Notes under the pieces: model-generated | Database searches by the model: none | Seen by the model: the letters and a program-made list of their open reading frames with translations, nothing else | What the model was told of the DNA's origin: nothing | NCBI GenBank assembly: GCA_029379385.1 | Contig: CM055617.1 | Span: 930,001-994,000, forward strand | Direction of reading: 5' to 3' | DNA from: Quillaja saponaria | Lineage: Eukaryota > Streptophyta > Magnoliopsida > Fabales > Quillajaceae | DNA length: 64,000 nucleotides | Program-made: the position numbers and the translations under genes | Part shown: positions 36,985 to 49,099 of the stretch, one piece after another | How positions within the stretch are numbered: position 1 is the stretch's first letter | How the letters are laid out: every line of letters starts with the position of its first letter

Positions 36985-39341
36985 ATTCAACAAATGACAC
37001 TGTCTCTGCTAATAAGCTTCTGGGTCGTAAGTAAGCCAAGATCAAAGGGTCCCAATGAAATACTTGGAGAAGAAATTCAAGTACCCATTTGATGACAGTC
37101 AACCCAAGGCTTCTTCCATCATCATATACTCGTGAATAAAGCAACAGGTCTGTCTCGGTTTCATGATGAGTATGGTCTTGTGGAAATCCAGCTTGACTGA
37201 TAACCTTTATAGCAAAATAACAGAGGTTTGAACTCTTAATTTTCATATATAATAAATTGCAGAATTGAAGAAAGTCAGTAACAATGCAATTTAACCACAC
37301 ACGAGATTGATCCAACAAGTCAGATTCCCAACCCTACTACCCTAGCATTCAGGTTATGATTCAGAACATGTCACATTAGGATTTATAAAACACCAAGACA
37401 AATTCAAGTTGAAAGCACTTTCTAAAAATGTATTTGAACTCCTCCAATCAAATGTCAAATTCTATTTCTTAACAAATACCAAGACTGATATGGGGATTAC
37501 GGGCTACTTTATATAGGATCAACATTCTACATGTTCATTATCCTCATACCAAATATTTTGCACCAGAAAAATCTAAAATCACATCAATCTAGTGTCTAGA
37601 AGACACTTCAGATTGTTGGGGGGTGGGGAGATAATGGATACATTGTTTTAAAAATAAAAGCGATCCTACTATCAAAATGGTAGCTCTAACTCCAGACTTC
37701 AGCTATGAGGATTACTTCAATTTTCACATCACAATGCTAGAATCTAGCATAAGATTAAGATTGAGAAACCTTGTTTACATTTGGAAATTTGAGTAGCTTG
37801 GAACCACCATCCTGGCTGCTGGTCCCAAAATAAGCCCTTCCACCAAAAGCCTGCACATCTTTTCTTGAGGAAGAGAACTTTTGAAGAGGAAATGGATGGC
37901 ATGTATCTTCACCATCCAAAATAGACAAGTTTAAGCCTTCACTGGGTAGCGATAGACCCTAAGCACAACTGGTTTGGGAAGCAAGAAAAGCATCAAGTGA
38001 ATCAGAGATAATTTGATTAGTCTGCAAGCTTCCATTGTTACCATGTGATTTTGGGTCAGAATTGTTGAACATGCACTGCAAGGATGATTCCGAAAGGAGG
38101 CCCCCAATGCTTGTATTGGTTAGAGTTAGATTATCAAGCCACAGCCCACTGTCTATTCTTTGCTCATCTTCCTGGTCAGAACAAAATGAGCATATTTCAG
38201 AAAACTAAAAAAATGTATGAAACCAGGTTTTATTGGAAATATTCATGAGTTATTTAGCAACCAATGAAATTCCAGAATCAACACCTGTGTCATCATTTTA
38301 ATATTCTTCGCTGGAACCAGTGTATGCTTAATCTAAGTACATTTATAAGCAAATGTATACCAGCAATAAAATGCTTGTGGAAATTTACTGTCATTTGTAA
38401 AGAACTTTTGAAATTAAGAAACACATAATATAATTGCCCAATAATCGACCTGGGGTTCAAGTTCAACTGGTACATTATCAATTTTCTGACCCTCAACTGC
38501 ATCTGTTGGTTCAGACACATCAATTGCTTTGTCCTCTTCACTTGTAACCTCAGGTTTTCCCCCTTCATCATATCTATTCTCCATATTACTGTTACAACCT
38601 TTCTGTTTTCCTTTGGACAGTAGACAAACCTCAACAGGGGATGATATAGAAGGCACACCACAGGTTTTGGATTCAAGGTTCTAGAACCAATCATACCTTA
38701 TAAGGGAGATCAAGAGAACAAATTGTATAAATACTTCCATATACAAGAAGAAGTGATCAGACTTTGTACCTCAAGTGAAAAATGGCAGGACTTCCAACAG
38801 CTGCATAGACATCTCCTGCACTTATGCCAGTGCCATTCAATGTCCATTGTCTGCAACTAGATAGATTCTCCACTGTATTGTATGCCAAAAGCATGGGCTC
38901 CCCAAGAGCAACACTTGAACTTCCCGACTTGCTATCAAGGTGCTTAAGTACTGAAGAGATTTTCTTCCGAGCTCTAAGAGTGAGTTCCACATATGGATTA
39001 TGTCCACCCTATACAAGAAATATCAATGTCAGATTGATTGTCAATGTGCACAGACATACATAGATCAACAAGCACACACACATAAAGCATTTCTGTTTTT
39101 CATGAAAGCAACAAAAAATCAGACCTGACCTTTTCCAACCTTTTTCCAGTGCATCCATCAATTGGGAAAAGCTGCACTTTGCTGAGGGAAGAACTGCTTG
39201 ATTTGAACAAAACTCAGAAAAAGGTAAACATTTTGTAGTTTTAAGATATTTACCACTCTCTGGAACTTCTGGAAATGCATCTCCAGGTTCTTTAAAATCT
39301 GGACAATACTTATATTCTGTCTAATAACTTTTCACCTTGTC
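36985..39341 (-). pseudogene. TKI1: TSL-kinase interacting protein 1 (TKI1)-like pseudogene, 5'-truncated
   Basis: Exons with recognisable TKI1 homology run leftward: about 39341-39131, 39008-38770, 38696-38450, 38171-37770 and 37204 to about 36985. Readable blocks include PDFKEPGDAFPEVPESG, VQLFPIDGCTGKRLEK, NPYVELTLRARKKISSVLKH, SAGDVYAAVGSPAIFHLR, WLDNLTLTNTSIGGLL, LNLSILDGEDTCHPFP and ETDLLLYSRVYDDG. It is broken in several places: a frameshift near 39178 between LPSAK and VQLFPID, in-frame TAG at 38681-38683 (WF then stop then NLESK), in-frame TAG at 37959-37961 with homology continuing beyond, and a frameshift at about 37055-37082 after IKW. If the acceptor at 39342 is used, a further TAG lies at 39321-39323. 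The SANT/MYB N-terminal half is absent from 39.3-41.7 kb. Retained introns show it is not a processed copy. Functional TKI1 interacts with the TOUSLED kinase. Confidence 0.87.
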
Positions 39342-39530
39342 CTGAAACAAGAATGTCAATTAAATTTAGAATTAAGTACATGACAACTATTGAGGAAATT
39401 TTCTCATAAATTTTCTAAGAAAAAATTGTCCCCTTCTCTAAGTAAATAAGATGAAACACAGTCCTGGTAGAACTAATAAGCTAACTTAATGCACAATGCT
39501 AAATGAAAAACGCCTCAGAGATATGGTATG

Positions 39531-39993
39531 TAGGGGTAGCTCGTGAACAGCTCGTGAACTACTCATTAAGAGCTCGGATCAAGCTCGGCTCGTTTTTTAA
39601 ATGAGCCGATATTGAGCTTTATTGTAAGCTCGTTTAGTAAAACGAGCCGAGCTTAATCTTTCCAAAGTTCGGCTCGTGAGCTAGCTCGTTTAATATTATT
39701 TAATAAATTTTTTATTATCTATATATACATTTATAATAAATCTATTTATATACAAAAAAACTAACATAAATTGTTACTTGGTTTAGTGGTAATTTGCACA
39801 AATACTTACTAAGTGGTCTTGGGTTCAACTCTTCTTACCTACAAAACTTTTTTAGAATTTTCAAAAAATCTTCACAAGCCCTTAACGAGCCGAGCCGAGC
39901 TTGAATATTTGCTCGCGAGCCTGAGACGAACTCGAGCTTGCCTAAAATGAGCCGAGCCGAGCTTAGGAAAAGCTCGGCTCGTTGACACCCCTA
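39531..39993. mobile_element. hAT-type MITE with 8-bp target duplication
   Basis: The element starts TAGGGGTAGCTCGTGAAC and ends GCTCGTTGACACCCCTA, so its ends are inverted repeats (TAGGGGT and ACCCCTA). It is flanked by a perfect 8-bp direct repeat, ATGGTATG, at 39523-39530 and 39994-40001, the target-site length of hAT transposons. The 463-bp body has many GCTCGTT / GAGCCGAGC subterminal motifs in both orientations and no open frame. It inserted into the intron or 5' flank of the TKI1-like pseudogene. The exact target duplication indicates a fairly recent insertion. Confidence 0.92.
39772..39840 (+). other. tRNA-like polymerase III promoter module inside the MITE
   Basis: TGGTTTAGTGG at 39779-39789 fits the tRNA A box with one difference, and GGTTCAACTC at 39822-39831 fits the B box. 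They start 43 bases apart, a tRNA-like distance. The segment does not fold by eye into a complete tRNA, so it is a tRNA-derived or SINE-like insert rather than a tRNA gene. Confidence 0.5.
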
Positions 39994-40539
39994 ATGGTAT
40001 GTAGATAAAATCCCATGCATGCTATTATAAATAGGAAGTTTCAAAGCAAAATGAGAATGTGACATCAATATTAATTATATTGCTCCATGACTCTGCCTGC
40101 AGGTTCTCTTTGTAGATTTCTCGCCTCCACAACATACCACACCTGCACTTATTCTTTGTAGAAGCCTTTACAGCGTTCCCGTGTTGCATGCTATCTATTT
40201 TCATGATTTTTCAGCTTAACTGAGAATCAGAACAGTAACACCATTTAGCCTTATCCTTTTTTGTAAAGTACTAATTTTCGAAAAACCTTCCAGAACATTG
40301 AAGATCAAACATAAAGAATTCACCCTATAATAAACATCATACTGCTTTGCTTCTAAGTTCTAATTTAGTAGTGTCAAAAGCTCCATAAAAAAAAAAGGAA
40401 AACAAGATGAGTTTGCTCATAAGTTAGTGCTAACTAAAATCTACTACCAAGAACACCCTTTGAAAAAGAAAAAAGAAAAAAAAGATGAACAAATGGTGTA
40501 ATGCCTCAAGCACAACTGGGCCAAATACTGAAAAAACCC

Positions 40540-40918
40540 ACAACCCACCCCACATGGGTCAAAATACTAGTCTGAAGGTACTTGTTAGTTGCTGCGAGAC
40601 TCAACACACACCAAACACACACAAATCACAAAATTGGGGTGTCACATACACCTCCACTTAAATTCTTGGCATCCTCGTCAAGGCCCAGACAAAACTTAGG
40701 CTACGGTGGCCCCACCATGGTGGGTGTGGATACTGGATCAACTCTAATACCATTTGGTGATGCTCAAAGCCTAACTAACCCAAAATGACTAGCCCAAATG
40801 TACTTGGTAGTTGGTATTTGTAACTTGTATAGCCATTCAATGTGGGACTTAACATGTGCCCCATACTTTAGATCATCATAGATGGCATCGACGTAATCTT
40901 ATGATTACTTTCTTAACA
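40540..40918 (-). mobile_element. Possible TRIM-like LTR retrotransposon remnant
   Basis: On the minus strand, TGTTAAG at 40918 begins a block ending near 40754, followed at 40752-40741 by TGGTATTAGAGT, close to the tRNA-iMet primer-binding site TGGTATCAGAGC. A second partly similar block lies at about 40551-40590, where TCAAAATACTAGTCTGAAG matches CCCAAAATGACTAGCCCAA at about 40780. This fits two decayed short LTRs around a very small interior with no coding capacity. Boundaries are tentative. Confidence 0.4.
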
Positions 40919-41579
40919 GTAGATACACTTTATCCAATAGAATATTGACCCTGTTTGGTTTAGCTTTTTAGGCTTAAGCTTTTACCTATAGCTGTTTAGT
41001 AATCGATATTTTAATTTTTGAGCTTTATCATAAAATGTTTTTGGGTTTTTAGAACCTAAAAGCTGAAGTTAGAAATTGATGCTTTTCCAAATAGAAAACA
41101 AATGAAGCTTAAATAAATTTTAATAGTTTTGATTTAGACAAATATACCCTTATTGTCATATTTCAACATTATACTTCTATTCTAATTTATGTACAAAATC
41201 AAAATCTCTTAAATCAACAAATTCAAAAAACGAGCATAACAAGTGAGCTTTTCTACCATCAAAACCCTAAGAATTACATCGATCTGATTACTATGAATAA
41301 TGACTCTGACGCCCCAAAAAAAAAAAAATCATAATCTAGGATTTCTAAATATCTGAATATACAGAAAATATAAGAGTCCCAGCAATACAGACACTTAATT
41401 TCACTAAACCTCTCAAATTCATTTGCAAATAGTTGAATTACGAAAGCAAATAATGTTAATTAGGTGAAAATTTGATAAATAAAAAAATCGCCCAAACAAA
41501 GAAATATATATGCAATTTACAGAATAAGGAATGGGAACTGAGCCTTAAGAAATTGGAAGGTCATGAATGGTCACATACC

Positions 41580-41735
41580 TAGAATCACACACACTGAGTA
41601 AGAGAGGGAAGTTTTGAGCTCGACGAATATGTTGGGCGGGAAGCGAAACGAGCACTGACTGAAACACTGAAAGTTAGTTTTGTATTTATTTGACTCAAAA
41701 AATCGGTTTGAGATCACGTGCGCACACACGTGCCA
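41580..41735 (-). promoter_or_regulatory. Putative promoter and leader exon of the TKI1-like locus, with twin G-boxes
   Basis: A GC-richer block at 41590-41660 ends, on the minus strand, in a donor CTAG then GTATGT at about 41582, as expected of a leader exon. Two perfect G-boxes, CACGTG, lie just upstream at 41715-41720 and 41727-41732, with start points 12 bases apart. Their position fits the original promoter of the now broken TKI1-like gene. That link is inference. Confidence 0.4.
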
Positions 41736-41739
41736 ACAT

Positions 41740-43700
41740 TCTCTCTGCTAATTAACGGAATGCATACGTTGTTTGGGCCTATATCATGGTTTTGGGCTTC
41801 TACTGCCTCTTTTTGTGGGACATGTCCTAATATTTATAAGGTGAAGTCTGGGCTTGGTAGTGTTTATGGTCCAACCGAGTTTCATCACAAACTTCTTCTC
41901 CAATTTTATTTATTTATTTTTTTTTTTTAAAACAAGTATAATCACTACTCTCTTTCTTGTTCATAAGATATCCGTTTAGTCCATAAGTTATATGACGGTA
42001 AATAATTCTCTATTTTCATAAACCACTATAACTAGTAAAGATATGATCGGATCCTAGATTCGTAGAATAACGTCAGGAGATTTTATAAATTATCTTTTAT
42101 AATAATATTTTAGAGTTGGACTACGTGTAATTGATAATATTATTATAGACTATATATTCATTTATTCTTTATTAACTTTATGCGAAGTTAAAGATAAATA
42201 AATTTTGATAATAATATTCCAACTTTACAAGATAATTTTGTATGTATTCAATAAGATTAAGTTAAGTTTTGAATTAAAAAATAGACAAATATCACTTCAA
42301 CATGAGAAAAATATTAAGTTAATCACAAGGTTTCAATAAATTATAAGAATATAAAATAAATATATATACACTTATATGTATTGATACAAATGCACGAAGT
42401 TTTAAATTTTAACATATTCTTTACTACACGATTATTTGTAGTAGATTTGGATCTCCCCATAAACATTTTGTTGAGGAGGATGAACTAGTGTTGCATAAAT
42501 TGAAGTTATTTTGGTTTCCCAATTATTATTTTTATGTTTTTTTTCTCCTTGTTTTATGGTAACTTCAAGAGCAGGAAAACTTTCATGAATGAACATTGAA
42601 CTTGCATGATCCAATGACGTGCTCTTAATTATAACCACACGCTTAAAGGAATAGAGCCTGAAGTTGTAAGGAAATAAAAAATTACATAATTTTTAATATC
42701 TTCAATGACACTTAAAAGGGAATATAGCAATTATAATTAATATTATATATATTCATGTACATTTTAATACTTTATCTTCTTTTTTTATTACACGTATCAT
42801 GCAAAACTACAAAAATGCATTCACTATACACTTGCTCAGTGGTTTACACCAAATAAGTATTTCTTTCTAGTATTTATTGCTAATACCTACAAACCCATGT
42901 AGAAAAAAAAATAATAATAATAAAAAAAAAAAACTTTATTTACAATAATCACCATATAGACAACAATAAATACAATATGAAATTGGCCTTCTGTGGTACA
43001 AAGCTCACACATAATTGTGAAAGAAAGTGACATTGATGGACCACCCTCAAAATTATTAGGTTTCCAATTCTATTGAGAAAAGGACCCATAATAATTGCAC
43101 CTAATTTATCAATATTATGGATGATGTGTTAATGCTAATGATTTATTTTTCTTGGTTCCATGAAAATGCCTGAGCCACAAGTGACAATAGGATAGCTTCT
43201 CTCTTTTTTTTTTTTTTTATAGTACATCAAAATTTATATCATCACAAAGATATTATAGGAAGTGTACTATTTTCTTCGTTGCGTGTAAGTTGCAATCAAT
43301 AGCATTATTACTTAACTAACAATGAGTTATTTTAACAAAAAAATAATCATAACAGTTATTTTTAAAAAATCAAGAGTTCGACTTTCTTAATCGTGACACT
43401 TGTAATTGTTTCGAATAATCTCGATACGATAAAAATGTGTTAATAGTGTAAGCACTTAACCCACCTATAATGTCTCCGAACCGAAATATAGGCTACCTTC
43501 CATTTTCAACACGCAAGAAAGCTTAGAATTTATTTAGGCAACAAGTGCAAACATACCTGAATAATTATAAGTAATTCCCATTGTATTTCACACCTTCAAC
43601 CCATGTTCCCATGGATCACTGAATGTGGACACCCTAAAAAGCAGTCTCGGTTAGATTTAGGAATAAGTTGTAATAATTAAAAAAAGAATCCCCAAATCAT
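41740..43700. other. AT-rich intergenic DNA
   Basis: No gene or defined element. Poly-A and poly-T runs occur near 42902-42932 and 43203-43220. The open frames are short and low-complexity. Confidence 0.5.
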
Positions 43701-43736
43701 CGCAAAGTAATCATAAGTCATGAAAATACAAAACGG

Positions 43737-43933
43737 TTCTCTCTCTCTCTCTCTCTTTTTAAGTCCAAGTCGTTTCTTTATGGCGAGGACGGAGTTCTTG
43801 AAATTCACTGCTACAAATATTCAACAAAGCGTCTATTGGCAGAGCGATTCCCGAGACCTTACCACTTTCTCCATCTTCTCCTTTCACATCCCGAAGGTGA
43901 AAGACTAGCAACCTGTGCTTATTCCTTTCGAAG
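43737..43933 (+). other. Leader exon of the nucleotide-sugar transporter with (CT)n tract and uORF
   Basis: The block starts with a (CT)n tract (about 43737-43756) typical of plant core promoters and leaders, and ends at a donor, GAAG then GTAATT, at 43933/43934. The intron would run to an acceptor near 44881, before the start codon at 44956. A uORF of 42 codons lies inside the exon at 43780-43908 (ATG to TAG). Confidence 0.55.
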
Positions 43934-44955
43934 GTAATTTTCCCGGGAAAATAAACCAAATGTAGGAAGTTTCATTTTCCCTGATTTGTATTCCGTCAAC
44001 TACTGAATTGTTGTGTTTTTTTGTTTGTTATTGTCCTTGGGTAATTTTTGTTGATGGATCGTGGATCCGTGTTGGGATTCAGCTTCTGGATGAGTTTAGT
44101 CTTGATTTTCTTCATTCTTTTTCTGTTTATGTGCTTCGATTTTTGGGAAATTAGTGATTAATTTGAATTACTGGATACCAGATGAGAAATTGTTTGTGGA
44201 AAATGCATTTCCCATCGATTTATTGTGTATGTGAATTTGTCTAATGTTGTTGTGATGGAAATTTGTAATTGCTGATTTTATAGTATTAGCGGTTAGAGAC
44301 ATGATATATTTTTCTAAAATAAATTATATAGAGCTCATTTGTATTATTGTTAGTAAGATAATTCTAGTGGTTGTTCTTAAAATTATTACTTACAGATTGA
44401 GCAAACGAGAAATTTAGATCTGTTAGAAACTAATTGTAGACGTTTTCGAGAGCATTGGACTCTCCTTTAAGAAACATTGACCTGTTTGTATCTCTTTTAA
44501 GATGGTTGTGGAATTGTTTATGTCAACATATTGACAAAAACATTCAGTAATTTAGGTCGATTTGATGCCTAATTTATTTTAGTTATATTGAATAGCTAAT
44601 TGGCTTTCTTTTAATTATTTATTCTTCTTGAAGCTTCCATATACACTTGTAACTTACTTGGTTCCTCAAGCTTGTTTATACTATGACTTGACATCATCTA
44701 GGACTTTCATGTGGCTGATTTTGAATATTAGAAGTTAATGAGTAGTGGTAACTGGTAAGATTAGTCATGTATCTTTGAAGTTCATCAGCATGAGAGTTAT
44801 ACTTAATTTTCCATTTTATCTCGAATTTGTGCTTCTTCTGATCACCTGTTTGGAAATACAGATAAAGTTGTCCGGTTTCAGATTCAAACTGGATTTCTTT
44901 TCATGATTACTGAGCACTAAATAATACAGTGATAAGTTTGAAGCATTAGTTCAGC

Positions 44956-45989
44956 ATGTCTTCTGCAAGCAAGGCTGACAACAAGGCATCTCTTGATGCA
45001 GCCTCATGGATGTTCAATGTTGTTACATCTGTAGGAATAATAATTGTGAATAAGGCTCTGATGGCTACGTACGGTTTCACTTTTGGTATGGCTTTATGAA
45101 TTTCAATTTTCGTGCCTTTGTTTCAACTAGCTAAAAGATTGAAAGTTGTATTTCTTAGTAACATATCTCATTTGAATTATTGTATCAGTACTAATATAAT
45201 GTTTCGTACAATGCTATCATGCAGCTACAACATTAACTGGTCTTCATTTTGCAACAACAACCTTGTTGACTGCTGTTTTTAGGTGGCTTGGATATATCCA
45301 GACCTCACATCTTCCATTATCTGATCTTCTGATATTTGTTTTATTTGCAAATTTCTCCATTGTTGGAATGAATGTGAGTTTAATGTGGAATTCTGTTGGA
45401 TTCTATCAGGTAAGTTTCTGTAAGCTATCAAATTATTAACTTTCTTCGGTAAACATTTCAGATATTAATACATTGTTTCCTTTCAAATTTAACTGTCAGA
45501 TTGCGAAGCTGAGTATGATCCCAGTATCGTGTTTTCTGGAAGTTGTCTTGGATAAGGTTCAATACTCAAGGGATACAAAGCTTAGCATTACACTGGTTCT
45601 TCTTGGTGTTGCCGTCTGTACGGTTACTGATGTGAGTGTAAATACAAAGGGTTTCATAGCTGCTGTGGTGGCAGTTTGGAGCACCGCACTGCAACAATAT
45701 GTAAGTAACCATTTATTGAACGTCTCTTGGAGATTGCGTCAGATTAAAATGAAAGGGTCGTAAAGGCTGTTCTGCAATCAGCCACGTTTCAGTTTCAGGT
45801 TGACACTTGATGATTGTTTGTAACATTCACACACGTGCAGTGTATGTAGTTTACACTTTATCCATATGATAAATTTGGAATCCTGCAACAGCCTTTCCTT
45901 TGCAATATTGAAGTACTCTTGTTGAATGTGATTTGTAAATCAGAGGCTAATATAGGTTTCTTTAATTCTTCTCTCTCGTATCTCTCCCC

Positions 45990-46020
<31 letters not shown>

Positions 46021-47986
46021 ACTCAAGCGCGCGTGCTCACACACACAGACACAATTTATGTGCAGTAGCAGTCTAGCACACCCATACACATACATGATTC
46101 AGATTTATGACACTGTTTCACATTTTGTTTGTGCAGTATGTTCATTTTCTTCAGAGGAAGTACTCTATAGGCTCCTTTAATTTATTGGGGCATACAGCAC
46201 CAGCACAGGCAGCATCACTTTTGGTACTGGGCCCCTTTATGGACTACTGGTTGACAAATAAAAGAGTTGATGCCTATGACTATGGTTTGACATCTGTGGT
46301 AAGTTCCCTGCTAATTGAAGTTGCATATATGATGAGTTTTAATTTTCTATTTAATATCATGCATTCACGTATTGGGAGATAATCATAGTGTCCTGCAAGG
46401 CATTTATCATTTGTTTTACTACATGTTAGTGCACTTCATACTTTGGCTGCATGTATATTAGTTGATTTTGAGTTTTGACCACCATCTGATCACGTGAGAA
46501 ACTGCTGTATAATTCATGTTTCCTTGTTCTTTCATATTACCTCCCAGATCCTACTGACTGCAGTGACTCAAATCATATCACTTGAATGATGTAAAGAATT
46601 GAAAATATCTTTGGTCAAGTATGGCTGAGGCTTTGATTCTTTGACCAATTGACACTTCAAAATAGGAGCCAATATTACTTTGTTTCCCCAAAACCTGTAC
46701 CCAAAGTGCCCTTGTCAGCTTCCTGCTAGTTCTTTGTGACAAGGCCTAAAAAGAAAATTAAGTGTATGGCATGGAGGCGAAAAGCATTTTTCAATTGATA
46801 AGTCCTGCAAAGGATGTTTGCGACTGGAATTTTAGAAACCCCTTTAAGGGTCAACTGGTCAAGTCTGTGTTTCACAGAATTAGGTGCATCAATCAACAGA
46901 AAACATTTCCTGGTCAATAAAAAATGACCCTTCTGGTGGCAATTGATGATTTTCTCTTCTCAAGTGAGGAATAATCTTCTGAAACAAATTAAATCCACCC
47001 ATTACCTTTTCTCTTTTTTTAGTAATATTCATCACCTACAGTGGCAGCCTAACCACCAGTCACTGGCTGTTGTATATCTATCTTTTCTTAATTATAAAAG
47101 TATAGCCTGTTGCTGAACCTGAATTACTGTCATGACATACAATGATATAAAGAAACTTACCCAACTCGTACATGCATCTATGTTCTTTATCACTCATGAT
47201 ACTGGCATACTGCGAGTGTAGGTAGAGTGGTTTCTTTGGCTTTTCGTGTTGCTTGAGCCTTACCAACCTTAAAAAAAGGGCAAAATGAAAAGATGACATA
47301 GAGACTGCTTGAGCCTAAATGACATGGTCCTCCATCAAAGAAGAAATGAATACTAGTGTATCTTTCTGTACCAAGTGTGTAGAAAAAGCATAGAAGAGGA
47401 TGCACAAACAGGCAGTGATGTGTGTACAACTCTTCTTTATTTTCATTTTAGCAATGAGTGCTTAACATGAATATCCAGTTATTAAGTTCACAGTTATGGT
47501 TGTATTCTTATGCTGTTTCAAAGGGGCAGGTTAGGATGGCTCTCTTATTTGTAGTGGTTGGAGACATGCATGTTTCCATTCTGTGCTCTTTATTTTTTTT
47601 AATTTCTCTTTAATTGTCTAATAACTGTAAGTTAATTAGCTGCCCCTTTTCTGCAGTTGTTCATCATCCTGTCCTGCAGCATTGCAGTAGGGACGAACCT
47701 TAGCCAATTTATTTGCATAGGCAGATTTACAGCTGTCACCTTCCAAGTCCTTGGCCATATGAAGACTATTCTAGTCCTGATCTTAGGATTCATCTTCTTT
47801 GGAAAAGAGGGTATCAACCTACATGTGGTTATGGGCATGATAATTGCAATACTGGGAATGCTCTGGTATGGAAACGCTTCATCAAAGCCAGGGGGGAAGG
47901 AACGTCATAGCTACTCCGTTACTGCCAGCAGTTCTCAGAAAGATGATGAGTTACCAGAATCCTCCGAACTTGAGGAGAAGGTTTAG
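44956..47986 (+). CDS. URGT: Nucleotide-sugar transporter, UDP-rhamnose/UDP-galactose type (URGT/NST-KT1 clade)
   Basis: Five coding exons, GT-AG and phase-consistent: 44956-45085, 45225-45409, 45500-45700, 46137-46298 and 47657-47986. They join to 1008 nt, or 335 aa, the usual size for the clade that includes At4g09810, At1g34020 and At4g39390. It is a multi-span drug/metabolite (TPT-fold) transporter. Visible blocks are [118 protein letters not shown] and [13 protein letters not shown], ending in an acidic cytosolic tail. Family members exchange UDP-rhamnose or UDP-galactose for UMP across Golgi membranes to supply pectin and other glycan synthesis; the exact substrate here is inferred. Arabidopsis NST-KT1 (At4g39390) is next to BRI1, as this gene is. 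Confidence 0.94.
45986..46022. repeat. Poly-C plus (CA)n tract in transporter intron 3
   Basis: About 20 consecutive C residues followed by (AC)n. Long C runs are unusual in this genome, and the tract is a likely polymorphic or error-prone site. Confidence 0.9.
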
Positions 47987-48099
47987 AAATTTGTGCAAGG
48001 TTACAAGAAAATGAAAAGGGGTGAAACATTTAGAAGAAAAATTAACAGTCAATCGTCTTAGGCCAGACAATACATGAAGTTTCTTGACATGTTGGAGGA

Positions 48100-48960
48100 A
48101 TCAGGGGTGGAAATCCTACAATTATACAGATATTTTGTCATAGTGTCTCTAAATTATTGAAGGAAAAGGATACCAAAGAAGAGGGTGCAAGTGCAGCTTC
48201 CCCATTTCAGTTCATTTGTTCTATGTTACCAAGAAATAATGTTCCACAATTATCTCTTTTTTTATAATAATTTATTTCCTTATTTCTTCAAAGCATATTC
48301 TTCTCTTGAACATCCCCCAATCCCCCTTTTGTGTGTTCTTCTGTTGTCTTTGGTTGTTGTTGCTTCCGTTTCTAGCTTCAAGTTTGTATGGGCATATAAA
48401 CACGCATTGGGAGCTTGATTTACAGATAACCAATACTCAAATTCAAAATTATGTTCGAGACCAGAAATGTGATTGGCCTATAACTAAATACGATTGTTTT
48501 GTATAGGAAAGTGATTATCCGGATTTATTTATTTATTAGTGTGTTGAATTTGTGATTTACAAAACAGCTAAAGTGAAACTCTCTCTCTTCTTACAAATTT
48601 TCGCCATTCCAAAAGTCCAATGGGAAAGCATGATAATCATTTGGGCCCATAGGTGCAGCCTTTGGGCTCAAATGTGGTGAATGTGTGGAGCCAAGTCCTT
48701 GGGCCTTAATATGGCTTTCCCAGATGAAAAGCGTGCTGTGAAATCAAAAACAATAATGTCATCCACAATACAAGCATAAATTTTGGCTCAAAATGTTTAT
48801 AAAAGTCGTACTGCCCATCATCAACTTGATATTCAGTGCAGGATATGAATGCCTGGTGCCATGTGTGGGGTGCTGGGGCAGTATATTAAAAAAAAAGACA
48901 TGAATAATTGAAGCCCCCTGCCCTCCATAGAACGTTTATTGTAGATTGACTTACAAGGGT
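48100..48960. other. Transporter 3' region and spacer
   Basis: The first 200-400 bases after the transporter stop are probably its 3' UTR. I see no gene in the rest. Confidence 0.45.
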
Positions 48961-48981
48961 CCCATGTCCCAACAACAATTA

Positions 48982-49070
48982 GATCTGCCTATTTAACTCA
49001 CACTGTTGAAATTTGGGGAAGGCATGATCTGCCTATTTATCTCAACACATTTAAGATTCCAGGAAGGCAT
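48982..49070. repeat. Head-to-tail 44/45-bp duplication
   Basis: Two adjacent copies, 48982-49025 and 49026-49070, both begin GATCTGCCTATTTA and end GGAAGGCAT or a near match, with changes in the middle. It is a simple local tandem duplication. Confidence 0.8.
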
Positions 49071-49099
49071 GACTTATGAGACGTAAAAATGATGCAATT

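Noticed and set aside
38293..38694. 133-codon minus-strand frame as an intact gene
   Set aside because: It uses the wrong frame of the TKI1-like exon. The neighbouring frame (SISSPVEVCLLSKGKQKG) is the homologous one and contains the stop.
40948..41250. CCCTGTTTGGTTTAGC as the left end of another hAT-like MITE
   Set aside because: I could not find a matching inverted end or a target duplication nearby.
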